The notes under the pieces were generated by a model. It did no database searches. It saw only the letters and a program-made list of their open reading frames with translations, and was not told where the DNA came from. Source: an uncultured Apibacter sp. (GTDB lineage: Bacteria > Bacteroidota > Bacteroidia > Flavobacteriales > Weeksellaceae). From it: a stretch of 64,000 bases of DNA. This document shows positions 18,419 to 28,029 of the stretch, piece by piece. The stretch lies in the NCBI GenBank assembly GCA_945280365.1, contig CALYQD010000001.1:186001-250000 (forward strand), read 5' to 3'. Each line of letters opens with the position of its first letter. Position 1 is the stretch's first letter. The position numbers and the translations under genes are program-made.

Positions 18419-19594
18419 TTATAGGCTATCTAAAATATTAGTTAATTTAACTACTGCATTTTCTAAAGTAAAAGGCAATTCTTTGCTGTTCATCTCTTTA
18501 ACATATCTTTCAGGAATATCTGAATGAGATAAAAATTCTTTCATTCCTTCATATATGCCTTCTTCGGAATTTTCAACAATTTTTCCAAATTTTCCATTTT
18601 CTAATATTTCGTTAACACCGGAAACATCTGTAGCTATTATTGGTTTTTTCAAGGTTAATGCTTCAAATAATACGGTAGGATATCCTTCATACCGTGAGGA
18701 TAAAATAAAATAATCTGCATTTATAAAAAAAGGATACGGATTTTCCTGATATCCCGTCATAATAACGGTATCGTCAACTTTTAGGTCCTTTATAAGGCTA
18801 GTAATATTTTTAAAGTCATATCCGTCTCCCACTATATAAATTTTATGCTTAAATCCTTCTTTCAAAAGTTTTTTATGCATTTTAATGAGTCTATCAAAAC
18901 CTTTTTGAGGAAAAACAGTTCCTACTGTAACAAAAGTCTTTACTTCTCTAGATTTAATGAAAGTAAAATTAATTTTTTCTTTTGATTTATTTATGATCTC
19001 TTCTGAATCTATGGGATTATAAATTCTAATTAATTTTTCTTTTTCTTCTTCTATTGTGGCTAATTTTTCAAACTCTGATTTTATTTTTTCTGATATAACC
19101 CAAATTTTATCCGACTTAAAAAATTTTTTTAGTATACGGGTAGTGTATTCAGGAATGCTAAATAAATCGTTATGTACCCATACTATTTTCTTAGATGTTT
19201 TGACTGGACTTTTGAGAACTTCTTCCAAGAGCCTATGATTGGCTATTAGTTCTATATCATAATTTCGTTTTTTTAGAATAAACTTATAGAGTAGCTTAGG
19301 AAATAATTTTAATAATTCTTCATAAGATCTGCGATATACTTTTACAGGTATTTCCCAGGGTTTATTTGTAGGAATCATATTTCCTTTATGAAGATGATAA
19401 ATCTTGATCCAACTTGGTACCTCTTCTAAATATTTACCTGATTTAAGATTTAATAATAAATCTATTTCGTACTTATTTTCAGGTATATTTTTCAAAAAAG
19501 TTACTAATACTTTCTCTGCTCCTCCATGTCTTAAGGAACCGATTCTAATAAGTATTTTCTTTTTTTTATTTATTCTTTCAAGAGATTTTCCCAT
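18419..19594 (-). CDS. Glycosyltransferase, GT4 family
   Basis: A 391-residue GT-B transferase. N-terminal LRHGGAEKVLVTFLKNIP is the acceptor-side glycine loop; the C-terminal half has TVGTVFPQKGFDRLIKMHKK and RYEGYPTVLFEALTLKKP, the GT4 donor motif. It shares its architecture closely with the cluster genes at 21657 and 16795, suggesting duplication. The first 25 bp overlap the end of the upstream glycosyltransferase gene, so translation is coupled. Confidence 0.88.
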   Translation of the reverse strand: MGKSLERINKKKKILIRIGSLRHGGAEKVLVTFLKNIPENKYEIDLLLNLKSGKYLEEVPSWIKIYHLHKGNMIPTNKPWEIPVKVYRRSYEELLKLFPKLLYKFILKKRNYDIELIANHRLLEEVLKSPVKTSKKIVWVHNDLFSIPEYTTRILKKFFKSDKIWVISEKIKSEFEKLATIEEEKEKLIRIYNPIDSEEIINKSKEKINFTFIKSREVKTFVTVGTVFPQKGFDRLIKMHKKLLKEGFKHKIYIVGDGYDFKNITSLIKDLKVDDTVIMTGYQENPYPFFINADYFILSSRYEGYPTVLFEALTLKKPIIATDVSGVNEILENGKFGKIVENSEEGIYEGMKEFLSHSDIPERYVKEMNSKELPFTLENAVVKLTNILDSL

Positions 19595-20703
19595 AAGTTT
19601 AAAAAATTATCTTTTTTCCACTTTTTAGATTCTTCGAAAGAAGATTTATTTAACTTTTTTAATAAATCTTCATCATCTACTAATATTTGGAATTTTTTTC
19701 TAAAATCTTTTTCATCATGATGTTTAACAAGAAAACCGTTTTTTTCGTTGATTATTGAGGAAGGACCGAATTCACAATCATAAGATATTAGAGCATTGCT
19801 ACAAAACATAGATTCTACCAATACTAATCCAAATGCTTCTGTTTCCGAAGCTAATACCAATATTTTACTTTTTTTCATGTATTCACAAACTTCTTCTTTA
19901 TTTTTATTACCGATAAGTACTATATTGTTAACTGAATTTTTATGTATAAATTCATCCAAATATTTTTTTTCAGGTCCATCCCCTATTATCACTAATTTCC
20001 ATAAATTAGTATTTGATAAGCTAAAATACATTTCTACAATTTGTCTTATATTTTTTTCAGGATGTAATCTGCCAACGAACAAAACTATATTTTCCTTTTT
20101 TTCTAAAGATATGAAAGGCACACTTTCAAAAGGCTCTCCTATAATATTATGTATAAGTATACTATGGGGATTTATTCTTTTATAATGTTTTTCCGATTCT
20201 TTATTTATATAAATTATTCCTTTCAAATTTTTATAATAGGGACGCATAATTGTATACCAAAATAATCCTCCCATTCTGTAATTAACATGCTCCCATGCCC
20301 ATGTTTTCTTATTTATTATTTTCATAGTGGACAACATGCTGGAAAGAGTATATCTACAAGAAATTATCGTATCATAGTTTTGATGATTTTTTATTAGCCA
20401 TTTTTTTAACAATCGGTATACACCATATTGATAAATATAATTTTTTAAATTTTGTTTTTTGGGCAGCCATGAAAAGTATTTATTTATAAATACCATCGCT
20501 CGGAATGATTTTGTATTTCCAAAAGAATTTAAAATCATGGTCTTAATATTGGAATTTAGATCGTATATAAATTTTTCGTTACCATCAAGACATAAGACAG
20601 TTATATCAAATTTATTGCATAATTCATTCATTAAATTAGCCAAAACTGATTGAACTCCTCCCGGCTTACCAAGCGAATAAGTTATAAACAATAATTTTTT
20701 CAT
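19570..20703 (-). CDS. Glycosyltransferase, GT4 family
   Basis: A 377-residue GT-B transferase. The start TYSLGKPGGVQSVLANLMNE is the typical N-terminal loop, VLFVGRLHPEKNIRQIVEM begins the nucleotide-sugar-binding domain, and SETEAFGLVLVESMFCSNAL contains the E-x7-E signature. It sits 8 bp after the GT2 gene and overlaps the next gene by 25 bp. Sequence is more divergent than the other GT4 proteins in the cluster. Confidence 0.87.
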   Translation of the reverse strand: MKKLLFITYSLGKPGGVQSVLANLMNELCNKFDITVLCLDGNEKFIYDLNSNIKTMILNSFGNTKSFRAMVFINKYFSWLPKKQNLKNYIYQYGVYRLLKKWLIKNHQNYDTIISCRYTLSSMLSTMKIINKKTWAWEHVNYRMGGLFWYTIMRPYYKNLKGIIYINKESEKHYKRINPHSILIHNIIGEPFESVPFISLEKKENIVLFVGRLHPEKNIRQIVEMYFSLSNTNLWKLVIIGDGPEKKYLDEFIHKNSVNNIVLIGNKNKEEVCEYMKKSKILVLASETEAFGLVLVESMFCSNALISYDCEFGPSSIINEKNGFLVKHHDEKDFRKKFQILVDDEDLLKKLNKSSFEESKKWKKDNFLNLWENLLKE

Positions 20704-20711
20704 ATATTTTA

Positions 20712-21641
20712 TCAGCTATTTTTATTTTTTAAATAGTATATGTAGCTAAAAGGTAAAGCAAATACACTTATAATTTTAATTATAGGATTTTTTATGCTTG
20801 TTATATTGGATGTTAACGTTTTATTATTTAAAAAAGAATAAAATTGAAAACCTATTAAGTTTCTTACTAATGTTTTCGGATATGCAAATAGCTGATAGTT
20901 ATAATTGTTTAGCATAGCTTTATAACCTTCTCTTAATCCAAAGATATTCTTACCTTTCCAACGGGTATTAGAAATAGATTTGGAATCATTATCATCTTTA
21001 TGATATATACGAATTACTTTATTGATAAATTTTGTTTTTAATCCCTGGGAATCGTAAGTAGTAAAAAAAACGCTTTGTGGAATATATCCTTTGTTTTCAT
21101 AAATGGAATAGTCATATTTATCTAGCTCTTTTAGATAGCTTTTAGTTATAAAAATACCACTTTTATCTCCTCTTACTTTATATTTATAGCGCATTTCCAG
21201 AATGGAACCTGTAAAACCATCTCCCGGAAATAAATTTCCCACTAAATTACCTTCAGTATCTGCAGAATGACCAATAACGCCTATAAACTGATCTTGATTC
21301 TTAATTTTTGAAACTTCTTTGTATAAAATTTCGAATGAATCTTGTGGCCAACTATCATCTGAATCAATAATTACAAAATAAGGTGTTTTTACTTTTTTTA
21401 TACCTTCAAAAACAGTAATGAATTTATGTCTGTTTTTACCTTGAAAATATTTTATTTCTATAAGATTTTCATTACTAAATTTATTCGCTAATTCTTGCGT
21501 ATTGTCCGTAGATCCATCATCCATTATAATCCATACAAAATTTTTAAATACTTGTTTTTTAAGAGATTCATATAATCTATTTAAAGTATGTGCTCTATTA
21601 TAAGTAGGTGTAATTACTGTTATTTTAGAATCTGTATTCAT
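20712..21641 (-). CDS. Glycosyltransferase, GT2 family
   Basis: A GT-A fold inverting transferase of 309 residues. ITVITPTYNRAHTLNRLYES opens the nucleotide-binding domain, MDDGSTDNTQELANKF follows, and FVIIDSDDSWPQDSF supplies the D-x-D-type metal site. The C-terminal third has no membrane anchor apart from a weak hydrophobic end (FALPFSYIYYL). It is the only GT2 member of the cluster and may start or branch the chain. Spacing to both neighbours is under 20 bp, so it is in the operon. Confidence 0.87.
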   Translation of the reverse strand: MNTDSKITVITPTYNRAHTLNRLYESLKKQVFKNFVWIIMDDGSTDNTQELANKFSNENLIEIKYFQGKNRHKFITVFEGIKKVKTPYFVIIDSDDSWPQDSFEILYKEVSKIKNQDQFIGVIGHSADTEGNLVGNLFPGDGFTGSILEMRYKYKVRGDKSGIFITKSYLKELDKYDYSIYENKGYIPQSVFFTTYDSQGLKTKFINKVIRIYHKDDNDSKSISNTRWKGKNIFGLREGYKAMLNNYNYQLFAYPKTLVRNLIGFQFYSFLNNKTLTSNITSIKNPIIKIISVFALPFSYIYYLKNKNS

Positions 21642-21656
21642 TAAATTCTTGTTATT

Positions 21657-22823
21657 TTACTCTAAAAGAAGATTTTCAATTTCCTTATATATTTTTTCTG
21701 GAGAAAAATTATCTTTACATTTTTTATTATTTTCAACAAAAAATTCTGATTTTTCCTGATCTTGCAACAAAGTTTTCATTCCATCATATAAGGCTTGTTC
21801 ATTGTTACTAGGTATAAATATACCATTTTCCTGATCAACCATCATTTCTCTTATTCCTCCTACATCTGTCGTAATAATTGGTTTTGATAGTATAAGACTT
21901 TCTGCAATAACTAACGGATAGGCTTCTGAAAAAGAAGGAAGTATAAAATAATCTGCCTCTTTAATGAAAGGATATGGATTTTTATATTCTCCTAAAAAAA
22001 TAAATGTTTCTTCTATATTAAGTTCTTTTATTCTATTTTTTAATTCATTTTTATATTCTCCGTCTCCTACTATATATATTTTATGATATAATCCATTATT
22101 TATAAGTTTTTTATGAGCTTCTATCAAAAGTTGGTAACCTTTTCCAGGTTTTATTCTTCCAACTGAAATAAATGATTTTATTGAATCGTTTTTACTGGAG
22201 CTGATGTTTACTTGTGCTTGATGTTTAGATTTGGCTATAATATTGTTAACATCAATAGGATTATAAATTACTTTGGCATTTTTTTCTATTTTTTGATTAA
22301 AGCTTTTTGCACTTTCCATGGTTTGACGTGAAACATAGACCATTGTATCAAATTTTAAAAATTTTGCAACAAAACTTTGTTTATCTCCATGTATGGTAAT
22401 ATTTTTTATATCACCATGCATCCACCCTATTTTTTTTGATTTTCGATTGGGACTATTCAACACATCATTATAATTATAATGAAAAAATCCTATTTCTACT
22501 TGATGTTCGTACAATTTTAGTTTTTTATATAATAAATGTGGAAATTGATTATAAAACTTTAACTTACAGGATCTTATTACTAATTGAATTTTTTTAAGTA
22601 ATGAGTTTGAACTCATAAACTCTTTTCCTATTCCAATATATTGAACATTTATATCTTTTGAGATATCTTTTATTAATTTTCCTTGATAAAGATTTAATAA
22701 TAAGGTTACTTCAAATTTATTTTTATCCAAATGATTTAAAATATTTAATAAAACTTTTTGGACACCTCCAGTTTCCATGGAACGAATTCTAAAAAGCACT
22801 TTAATTTTTTTATTTTCTTTCAT
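21657..22823 (-). CDS. Glycosyltransferase, GT4 family (first gene of the glycan cluster)
   Basis: A 388-residue GT-B transferase; SMETGGVQKVLLNILNHLDK opens it, SVGRIKPGKGYQLLIEAHKK and SFSEAYPLVIAESLILSKP mark the donor-binding half. It is the promoter-proximal gene of the six-gene operon: a minus-strand TAnnTTTG box lies 56 bp upstream of its ATG. No flippase, polymerase or sugar-nucleotide synthesis gene accompanies the cluster, which fits lipooligosaccharide core or a protein-linked glycan better than a capsule. Confidence 0.88.
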   Translation of the reverse strand: MKENKKIKVLFRIRSMETGGVQKVLLNILNHLDKNKFEVTLLLNLYQGKLIKDISKDINVQYIGIGKEFMSSNSLLKKIQLVIRSCKLKFYNQFPHLLYKKLKLYEHQVEIGFFHYNYNDVLNSPNRKSKKIGWMHGDIKNITIHGDKQSFVAKFLKFDTMVYVSRQTMESAKSFNQKIEKNAKVIYNPIDVNNIIAKSKHQAQVNISSSKNDSIKSFISVGRIKPGKGYQLLIEAHKKLINNGLYHKIYIVGDGEYKNELKNRIKELNIEETFIFLGEYKNPYPFIKEADYFILPSFSEAYPLVIAESLILSKPIITTDVGGIREMMVDQENGIFIPSNNEQALYDGMKTLLQDQEKSEFFVENNKKCKDNFSPEKIYKEIENLLLE

Positions 22824-22878
22824 TGAAAATTAATCCTGATTTTTAACTGCTTAAATTTTTTAAGTAATGTTTTTATAA

Positions 22879-22886
22879 CAAATATA
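22879..22886 (-). promoter_or_regulatory. -7 promoter element for the glycan operon
   Basis: The minus strand reads TATATTTG, a full TAnnTTTG match, 56 bp before the first ATG of the operon. Confidence 0.4.
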
Positions 22887-23127
22887 ATTTATATTTTTAA
22901 ATCAAAATTTACCCAATTTTTACATTTTTTAATTTTATTGTACTTATTTAATTCTTTTATTATAATCAAATGACCTCAATTATTCTTTAAAGTATTCTAA
23001 TTTTAAACTTGTAAAATAGAATAATTATTTTATTATATTAAAATGGGACTTTTTTTTATGCTAGTCTTAAAAATAACATAAATCTATTATTATAACATTA
23101 ATATTTATTTAAATTTTAGGTTTTTAA

Positions 23128-23135
23128 TATATTTG
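23128..23135 (+). promoter_or_regulatory. -7 promoter element touching the patatin start
   Basis: TATATTTG ends five bases before the ATG at 23141. If used, the mRNA would begin at or beside the start codon (leaderless). A -33 element is not evident, so this may be coincidence. Confidence 0.3.
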
Positions 23136-23140
23136 CTATT

Positions 23141-25369
23141 ATGAAATTTTATAAAAATTACTTACTATTTTATATTTTAATAATAGGAAATTTATTTTAC
23201 GGCCGAAATAGTGATTCTACTTTTATTCCAATTTATGATACTATTAAAAAACCAAAAGTGGGATTGGTTTTAAGTGGTGGTGGTGCTAAAGGATTTGCTC
23301 ATGTTGAAGTTATTGAAGCTATAGAAAAGGCAGGAATTAAAATTGACTATATAAGTGGTACCAGCATGGGTGCAATTGTTGGTTCTTTATATGCTGCTGG
23401 ATATTCTCCCAAAGAAATGAGGAATATTATTAACAGCATTGACTTTAATGAACTTTTTTTACAAGATAGAAATCGAAATTTTATTCCTTTTTTTGATAAA
23501 TCTTATAGGGAAAAATATATTCTAACCTTACCTATTTCTAATTTTAAGGTTGTTCTTCCCTCTGCATTAAGCAGAGGTCAGGGTCCTTTAATGTTATTAA
23601 CCAATCTTCTTTACAATGTTCATGATGTACATGATTATTCTAAGCTTCCCATACCTTTTCTATGTATAGCAACTAATTTAGAAACCGGAGATGAAGAGCA
23701 ATTAGAAAGTGGTTTTTTACCATTAAGTGTCTTGGCCAGTGGAGCCTATCCTTCTCTTATTGAACCGGTTAAAATTGATGATAAAATTTTAATTGACGGA
23801 GGAATTGTTAATAATTTTCCTTCCAGAGCCTTACGAAATAAAGGAATGGACATTATTATCGGAGTTGATTTGGGTAGCGGATTACAAAAAGCTAATGAAA
23901 TCAATTCCATACTCAATATAATCAATCAAATTATAAGTTATCGCATAAATATCAAAACAGATTTTGAAAGAAGTTACGTAGATTTATTAATTAAGCCCGA
24001 TTTAAAAGATTATAATGTAACAGATTTTGACAAAAAAGATTCTATTTTTAATAAAGGAAAATTAGCTGGAGAAAAAGCTTTTCCGGAATTATTAAAAATT
24101 GCAAAAATTCAAGGTAAATCGAAGGATGTTAGGCCTAGAATAAATGAATTGCCTTCTGATAAAAATTTATTTATTACAAAGCTTTCCATTATTGGTGAAT
24201 CTTCCAAAGATTCCATTTATATTAAGAGAAAATTAGGTTTAACTTTACCTCAAAATACATCTATCACTAAATTAGATAAAGGTGTTTCTGCCTTATATTC
24301 TACAGGCAATTATAAAAGAGTTTATTATGAGCTTACTTCTGATAATTTTTTAGAAAGTCAACATGTAAATTTATATTTAGATAAAAAAGATAACAATTCA
24401 ATTAGGTTCGGACTTCATTATGATGATGTTTATAAAACCTCTCTTTTAACAAACATCACTCTTAATAAACTACTCCTTGACAATTCAAATTTGTCCATAG
24501 ATGTAATTTTTGGAAATAATTTCAGAGCTAATATCAATTATTTTATTGATAATGGAATTTTACCGAGCATAGGATCCAATACAACATTTAATTCGTTTAA
24601 TTTTAATTATTCTGATATGAAAAAAAGCGAATACTCATTTAATCGTATTCGTTATTTCAATCAACAAATATATCTACAATCAACTTTAAAAGAAAAATAC
24701 GCAATCGGTACAGGTATAGAGTATAATTTTATGCGTATCTCTCCTTTTTCATACAATTATAAAGATGATTCAAAAAGTTTCAAAAAGGATGAAAGCTTTT
24801 TCTATAATCCTTATTTTTATATAAAAGCAGATACTAGAGATAATTCAAATTTTCCATTTAAAGGTTTCAAATTAGACGCCTCTGCTAAATATATATTCTA
24901 TTCAAATGCTTCTAATTTTAATAAATTTTCAATAATTAAAAGTCAATTGAATTACTCTATTCCTATTGGTCGTAGATTAGCTTTGGAAAATCAGCATTAT
25001 TTAGGTGTTTCATTTAACGCACTTCCATTACAATACAAATATTCCATGGGAGGATATTTTGAACAAGAATTTTTAAATTTTACTAAATTTTTAGGATTAC
25101 CTTTTGCTTATAAGGCCGGTGACCAATATTTTTCTTTATATTCTTCATTAAATTACAAAGTACTTAAAAATCATTATCTTAAAGTATACTCTAATTTAGC
25201 TAATATAAAAGACGAATTTAAAGATATAAGATTTTTTAAATACAAATATTTCAGCTATGGAATGGGTTACGGATATGATAGTCCCTTTGGACCTATAAAC
25301 CTACTTTATACCTACTCTACTAATCAAAACAAAGGAGTATTTAGTGTAGCCTTAGGCTACTGGTTTTAA
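23141..25369 (+). CDS. Patatin-like phospholipase with C-terminal outer-membrane beta-barrel
   Basis: A 742-residue exported lipase of the type Vd/PlpD-like layout. A signal peptide (1-20) comes first. The patatin domain (~38-310) has the oxyanion loop SGGGAKG, nucleophile S75 in GTSMG and catalytic D219 in DGG. A POTRA-like module (~345-410) precedes a BamA-type barrel (~420-742) ending in aromatic GYWF. All catalytic residues are present, so it should be an active outer-membrane acyl hydrolase; the substrate is probably phospholipid. Such proteins are common in Bacteroidota. Followed by a strong hairpin terminator. Confidence 0.92.
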   Translation: MKFYKNYLLFYILIIGNLFYGRNSDSTFIPIYDTIKKPKVGLVLSGGGAKGFAHVEVIEAIEKAGIKIDYISGTSMGAIVGSLYAAGYSPKEMRNIINSIDFNELFLQDRNRNFIPFFDKSYREKYILTLPISNFKVVLPSALSRGQGPLMLLTNLLYNVHDVHDYSKLPIPFLCIATNLETGDEEQLESGFLPLSVLASGAYPSLIEPVKIDDKILIDGGIVNNFPSRALRNKGMDIIIGVDLGSGLQKANEINSILNIINQIISYRINIKTDFERSYVDLLIKPDLKDYNVTDFDKKDSIFNKGKLAGEKAFPELLKIAKIQGKSKDVRPRINELPSDKNLFITKLSIIGESSKDSIYIKRKLGLTLPQNTSITKLDKGVSALYSTGNYKRVYYELTSDNFLESQHVNLYLDKKDNNSIRFGLHYDDVYKTSLLTNITLNKLLLDNSNLSIDVIFGNNFRANINYFIDNGILPSIGSNTTFNSFNFNYSDMKKSEYSFNRIRYFNQQIYLQSTLKEKYAIGTGIEYNFMRISPFSYNYKDDSKSFKKDESFFYNPYFYIKADTRDNSNFPFKGFKLDASAKYIFYSNASNFNKFSIIKSQLNYSIPIGRRLALENQHYLGVSFNALPLQYKYSMGGYFEQEFLNFTKFLGLPFAYKAGDQYFSLYSSLNYKVLKNHYLKVYSNLANIKDEFKDIRFFKYKYFSYGMGYGYDSPFGPINLLYTYSTNQNKGVFSVALGYWF

Positions 25370-25393
25370 ATTCATTTTTCTACATTTTGATAT

Positions 25394-25433
25394 ATGTTGA
25401 TAAATATTAGAAATAATTTATCAACATTTTTTT
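25394..25433 (+). terminator. Terminator of the patatin gene
   Basis: A 12-bp perfect stem (25394-25405 with 25416-25427; ATGTTGATAAAT) and a run of seven T, 25 bp past the stop codon. Confidence 0.8.
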
Positions 25434-25577
25434 TCTATTCTTAGTTTGTATATTCCAATTCTTTTAAAAAAATTATAATACACCTTTAAAAAATTAATAA
25501 TTTTAAAAATATTAAAATAAATTTCAAAATTATATACATTTTTATTAATTATTGTTTCGAATTTTATTTACTTATTT

Positions 25578-25585
25578 TAATTTTG
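25578..25585 (+). promoter_or_regulatory. -7 promoter element for ybeY
   Basis: TAATTTTG is an exact TAnnTTTG match; a TTG 23 bp upstream (25552-25554) could be the -33 element. The start point would fall just before ATG 25606, which supports that start codon over the upstream in-frame TTG. Confidence 0.55.
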
Positions 25586-25605
25586 TTACTCATAAATTAA
25601 CAAAT

Positions 25606-26028
25606 ATGATAAATTACTTTTCTAAAAATGATTTTATTTTAAAAAATAAATTAAAAAGAAAGAAATGGTTAAAAGAGACAATTGAAAATGAAGCTTTTCG
25701 TTTAGGAGATATCAATTATATTTTTTGTTCAGATGAACAATTATTAGATATTAACATTCAATATTTAAATCATGATTATTATACAGATATAATTACTTTT
25801 GATTATAAAGAAAATCATATTATTTCAGGTGATATATTTATTTCAACTGATAGGGTTAAAGAAAATGCAATTATTAATAATGAAGAGTTTGATGATGAAC
25901 TTAACCGAGTGTTAGTTCATGGAATTTTACATATAATAGGATACAAGGACAAAATGGATGAGGATATAAAACTTATGAGAGAAAAGGAAAATATATATAT
26001 AAACTTATTTAAAAATAATTCAAATTAA
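25606..26028 (+). CDS. ybeY: Endoribonuclease YbeY (rRNA maturation)
   Basis: A 140-residue metal-dependent RNase for 16S rRNA 3'-end maturation and ribosome quality control. The core motif is HGILHIIGYKDKMDED near the C-terminus. The first two zinc-ligand histidines are present; the position of the third reads K-D-K in place of D-H, which as I recall is usual for this phylum. The upstream in-frame TTG at 25552 is rejected because it would lie in the promoter and add a non-homologous leader. Likely co-transcribed with mnmG, 38 bp downstream, with a parS-type site between them. Confidence 0.9.
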   Translation: MINYFSKNDFILKNKLKRKKWLKETIENEAFRLGDINYIFCSDEQLLDINIQYLNHDYYTDIITFDYKENHIISGDIFISTDRVKENAIINNEEFDDELNRVLVHGILHIIGYKDKMDEDIKLMREKENIYINLFKNNSN

Positions 26029-26041
26029 TACTTTAAAAATT

Positions 26042-26057
26042 TGTTTCACGTGAAACA
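26042..26057. promoter_or_regulatory. parS: parS site (ParB-binding palindrome)
   Basis: TGTTTCACGTGAAACA is a perfect 16-bp palindrome and matches the widely conserved chromosomal parS sequence without mismatch. It lies between ybeY and mnmG. ParB loaded here would organise the origin region for segregation. parS sites cluster near oriC in most bacteria. Confidence 0.88.
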
Positions 26058-26066
26058 TATATAAAT

Positions 26067-27935
26067 ATGATATTAGAAAAATACGATGTAATTGTTGTTG
26101 GCGGTGGTCATGCTGGTTCAGAAGCTGCTGCTGCTGCTGCTAATTTAGGTTCAAAAACCCTTTTAATAACTATGAATCTACAAACCATTGGTCAAATGTC
26201 TTGTAACCCAGCTATGGGTGGTATAGCTAAAGGTCAAATTGTTAGAGAAATTGATGCATTAGGAGGATTATCCGGAATTGTTACAGATAAAACGATGATT
26301 CAATTCAAGATGCTTAATCTTTCTAAAGGTCCTGCAATGTGGAGCCCTAGAGCACAATCTGATAGAATGAGATTTTCAGAAGAATGGAGATTACAGTTGG
26401 AAAATATATCTAATTTAGATTTTTTTCAAGATATGGTTATTGGTTTATTAACTGAAAATAATAAAGTAATTGGAGTTAAAACCTATATGGGAGCAAAAAT
26501 ATATGCTAAATCTGTAATATTAACCAATGGAACGTTTTTGAATGGATTAATTCATATTGGAATTAAACAATTTGGTGGGGGCAGAATGGGTGAAAAAGCT
26601 GCATTTGGCATTACAGAAAATTTAATTGAATTAGGATTTGAAGCTGGAAGAATGAAAACAGGTACACCCCCTCGAGTAGACGGCAGAAGTATAGATTTTT
26701 CTAAAATGGAAGAACAAAAAGGAGATGCAAATCCTCAAAAATTTTCTTATACAAATACACCTACACTTCATAAACAAAAAAGTTGTTATATTACTTATAC
26801 TAATACAAAGGTTCATGAAGTTTTACGTGAAGGTTTTGAAAGATCTCCTCTATTTAATGGTACGATTAAGAGTACAGGACCTAGATATTGTCCATCTATA
26901 GAAGATAAAATTAACAGATTTGCTGATAGAGAAAGACATCAAATATTTGCAGAACCTGAAGGATGGCAAACTATAGAATATTATATAAATGGTTTTAGCA
27001 CATCATTACCTGATGATATACAAATAAAAGCTATACAATTAATTCCAGGTTTAGAAAAAGCTAAATTTTTTAGACCAGGTTATGCTATTGAATATGATTA
27101 TTTTCCTCCTACTCAATTGAAAAATACTTTAGAAACAAAAAATATTGATAATTTATATTTTGCAGGACAAATAAATGGTACAACCGGTTATGAAGAAGCT
27201 GCTGCTCAAGGACTCATAGCAGGTATCAATGCTTCATTAAAAAATAAAAACAAAGAACCTTTTATTCTTAAGAGAAATGAAGCTTATATTGGTGTTCTAA
27301 TAGATGATCTAGTAACAAAAGGCACTGAAGAACCTTATAGGATGTTTACTTCTAGAGCTGAATATAGGATGAGTTTAAGACAAGATAATGCTGATGAAAG
27401 ATTAACTCCACTAAGTCATAAAATAGGTTTAGCATCTGAAGAAAGAATGAAAAATTTAGAAATTAAAAATAGAGAAACTTCCTCTTGTATAGAATTTATC
27501 AAATCTTTATCTATAACTAAAGATGATACAAATCCTATTTTAATTCAAAAAAAATCTACTCCTATATCTCAAACTGTTAAGGCTGATTCAATTTTGGTTA
27601 GACCTAATATATATTTACAAGATTTAAAAGAAATTCCATCCATTAATAATTTTTTAAATACAAATAATTTTTCAGAAGAAGTTCTTGAACAAGTTGAAAT
27701 AAAAATTAAGTACAAAGGTTATATAGACAAAGAACTTGAAAATGTTGAAAAATTAAATAGACTAGAAAATATTAAAATTCCTTTAAACTTTGATTACAAT
27801 AAATTAAATAGTATATCAACAGAAGCAAAACAAAAGTTAATAAAATTTAAACCTGAAACAATAGGACAGGCAAGTAGAATTAGTGGTGTTTCTCCTTCTG
27901 ATATAAATGTTTTATTAATTTACATGGGAAGATAA
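26067..27935 (+). CDS. mnmG: tRNA uridine-5-carboxymethylaminomethyl modification enzyme MnmG (GidA)
   Basis: FAD-dependent subunit that, with MnmE, builds the (c)mnm5 group on U34 of several tRNAs. At 622 residues it has full family length. The FAD-binding [14 protein letters not shown] is at residues 12-25; [20 protein letters not shown] and [14 protein letters not shown] [13 protein letters not shown] follow, and the C-terminal MnmE/tRNA-binding domain ends with [20 protein letters not shown]. The gene is flanked by two parS-type palindromes. Its classic position near oriC in many bacteria supports an origin-proximal location. Confidence 0.96.
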   Translation: MILEKYDVIVVGGGHAGSEAAAAAANLGSKTLLITMNLQTIGQMSCNPAMGGIAKGQIVREIDALGGLSGIVTDKTMIQFKMLNLSKGPAMWSPRAQSDRMRFSEEWRLQLENISNLDFFQDMVIGLLTENNKVIGVKTYMGAKIYAKSVILTNGTFLNGLIHIGIKQFGGGRMGEKAAFGITENLIELGFEAGRMKTGTPPRVDGRSIDFSKMEEQKGDANPQKFSYTNTPTLHKQKSCYITYTNTKVHEVLREGFERSPLFNGTIKSTGPRYCPSIEDKINRFADRERHQIFAEPEGWQTIEYYINGFSTSLPDDIQIKAIQLIPGLEKAKFFRPGYAIEYDYFPPTQLKNTLETKNIDNLYFAGQINGTTGYEEAAAQGLIAGINASLKNKNKEPFILKRNEAYIGVLIDDLVTKGTEEPYRMFTSRAEYRMSLRQDNADERLTPLSHKIGLASEERMKNLEIKNRETSSCIEFIKSLSITKDDTNPILIQKKSTPISQTVKADSILVRPNIYLQDLKEIPSINNFLNTNNFSEEVLEQVEIKIKYKGYIDKELENVEKLNRLENIKIPLNFDYNKLNSISTEAKQKLIKFKPETIGQASRISGVSPSDINVLLIYMGR

Positions 27936-27954
27936 ATACACTGATATACACTTC

Positions 27955-27996
27955 TAATTTATTTATATGTTCCACGTGGAACATATAAATAAATTA
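27955..27996. promoter_or_regulatory. parS: 42-bp perfect palindrome with parS-like core
   Basis: All 21 base pairs match around the centre 27975/27976. The middle 16 bases, TGTTCCACGTGGAACA, are the parS palindrome with one symmetric change in each arm (T to C, A to G). The outer arms are AT-only. It begins 20 bp after the mnmG stop. It could be a second ParB site, a cruciform, or double as an mRNA 3'-end hairpin, though no T run follows. Confidence 0.7.
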
Positions 27997-28029
27997 ATAA
28001 TTATATAATGAAAATTTATAAAAAACATA

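Larger units (their letters stand above)
22824..23140. other. Divergent promoter region
   Basis: AT-rich spacer between the glycan operon (leftward) and the patatin gene (rightward). It holds a minus-strand -7 box at 22879-22886 and a plus-strand one at 23128-23135. No coding frame is visible. Confidence 0.5.

Noticed and set aside
25395..25426. TTATCAACA and its inverse as DnaA boxes
   Set aside because: They are the two arms of a terminator hairpin after the patatin gene, so the sequence is explained by that role.
25552..25605. TTG start extending YbeY by 18 residues
   Set aside because: The extension covers the promoter and has no family similarity; ATG 25606 fits better.
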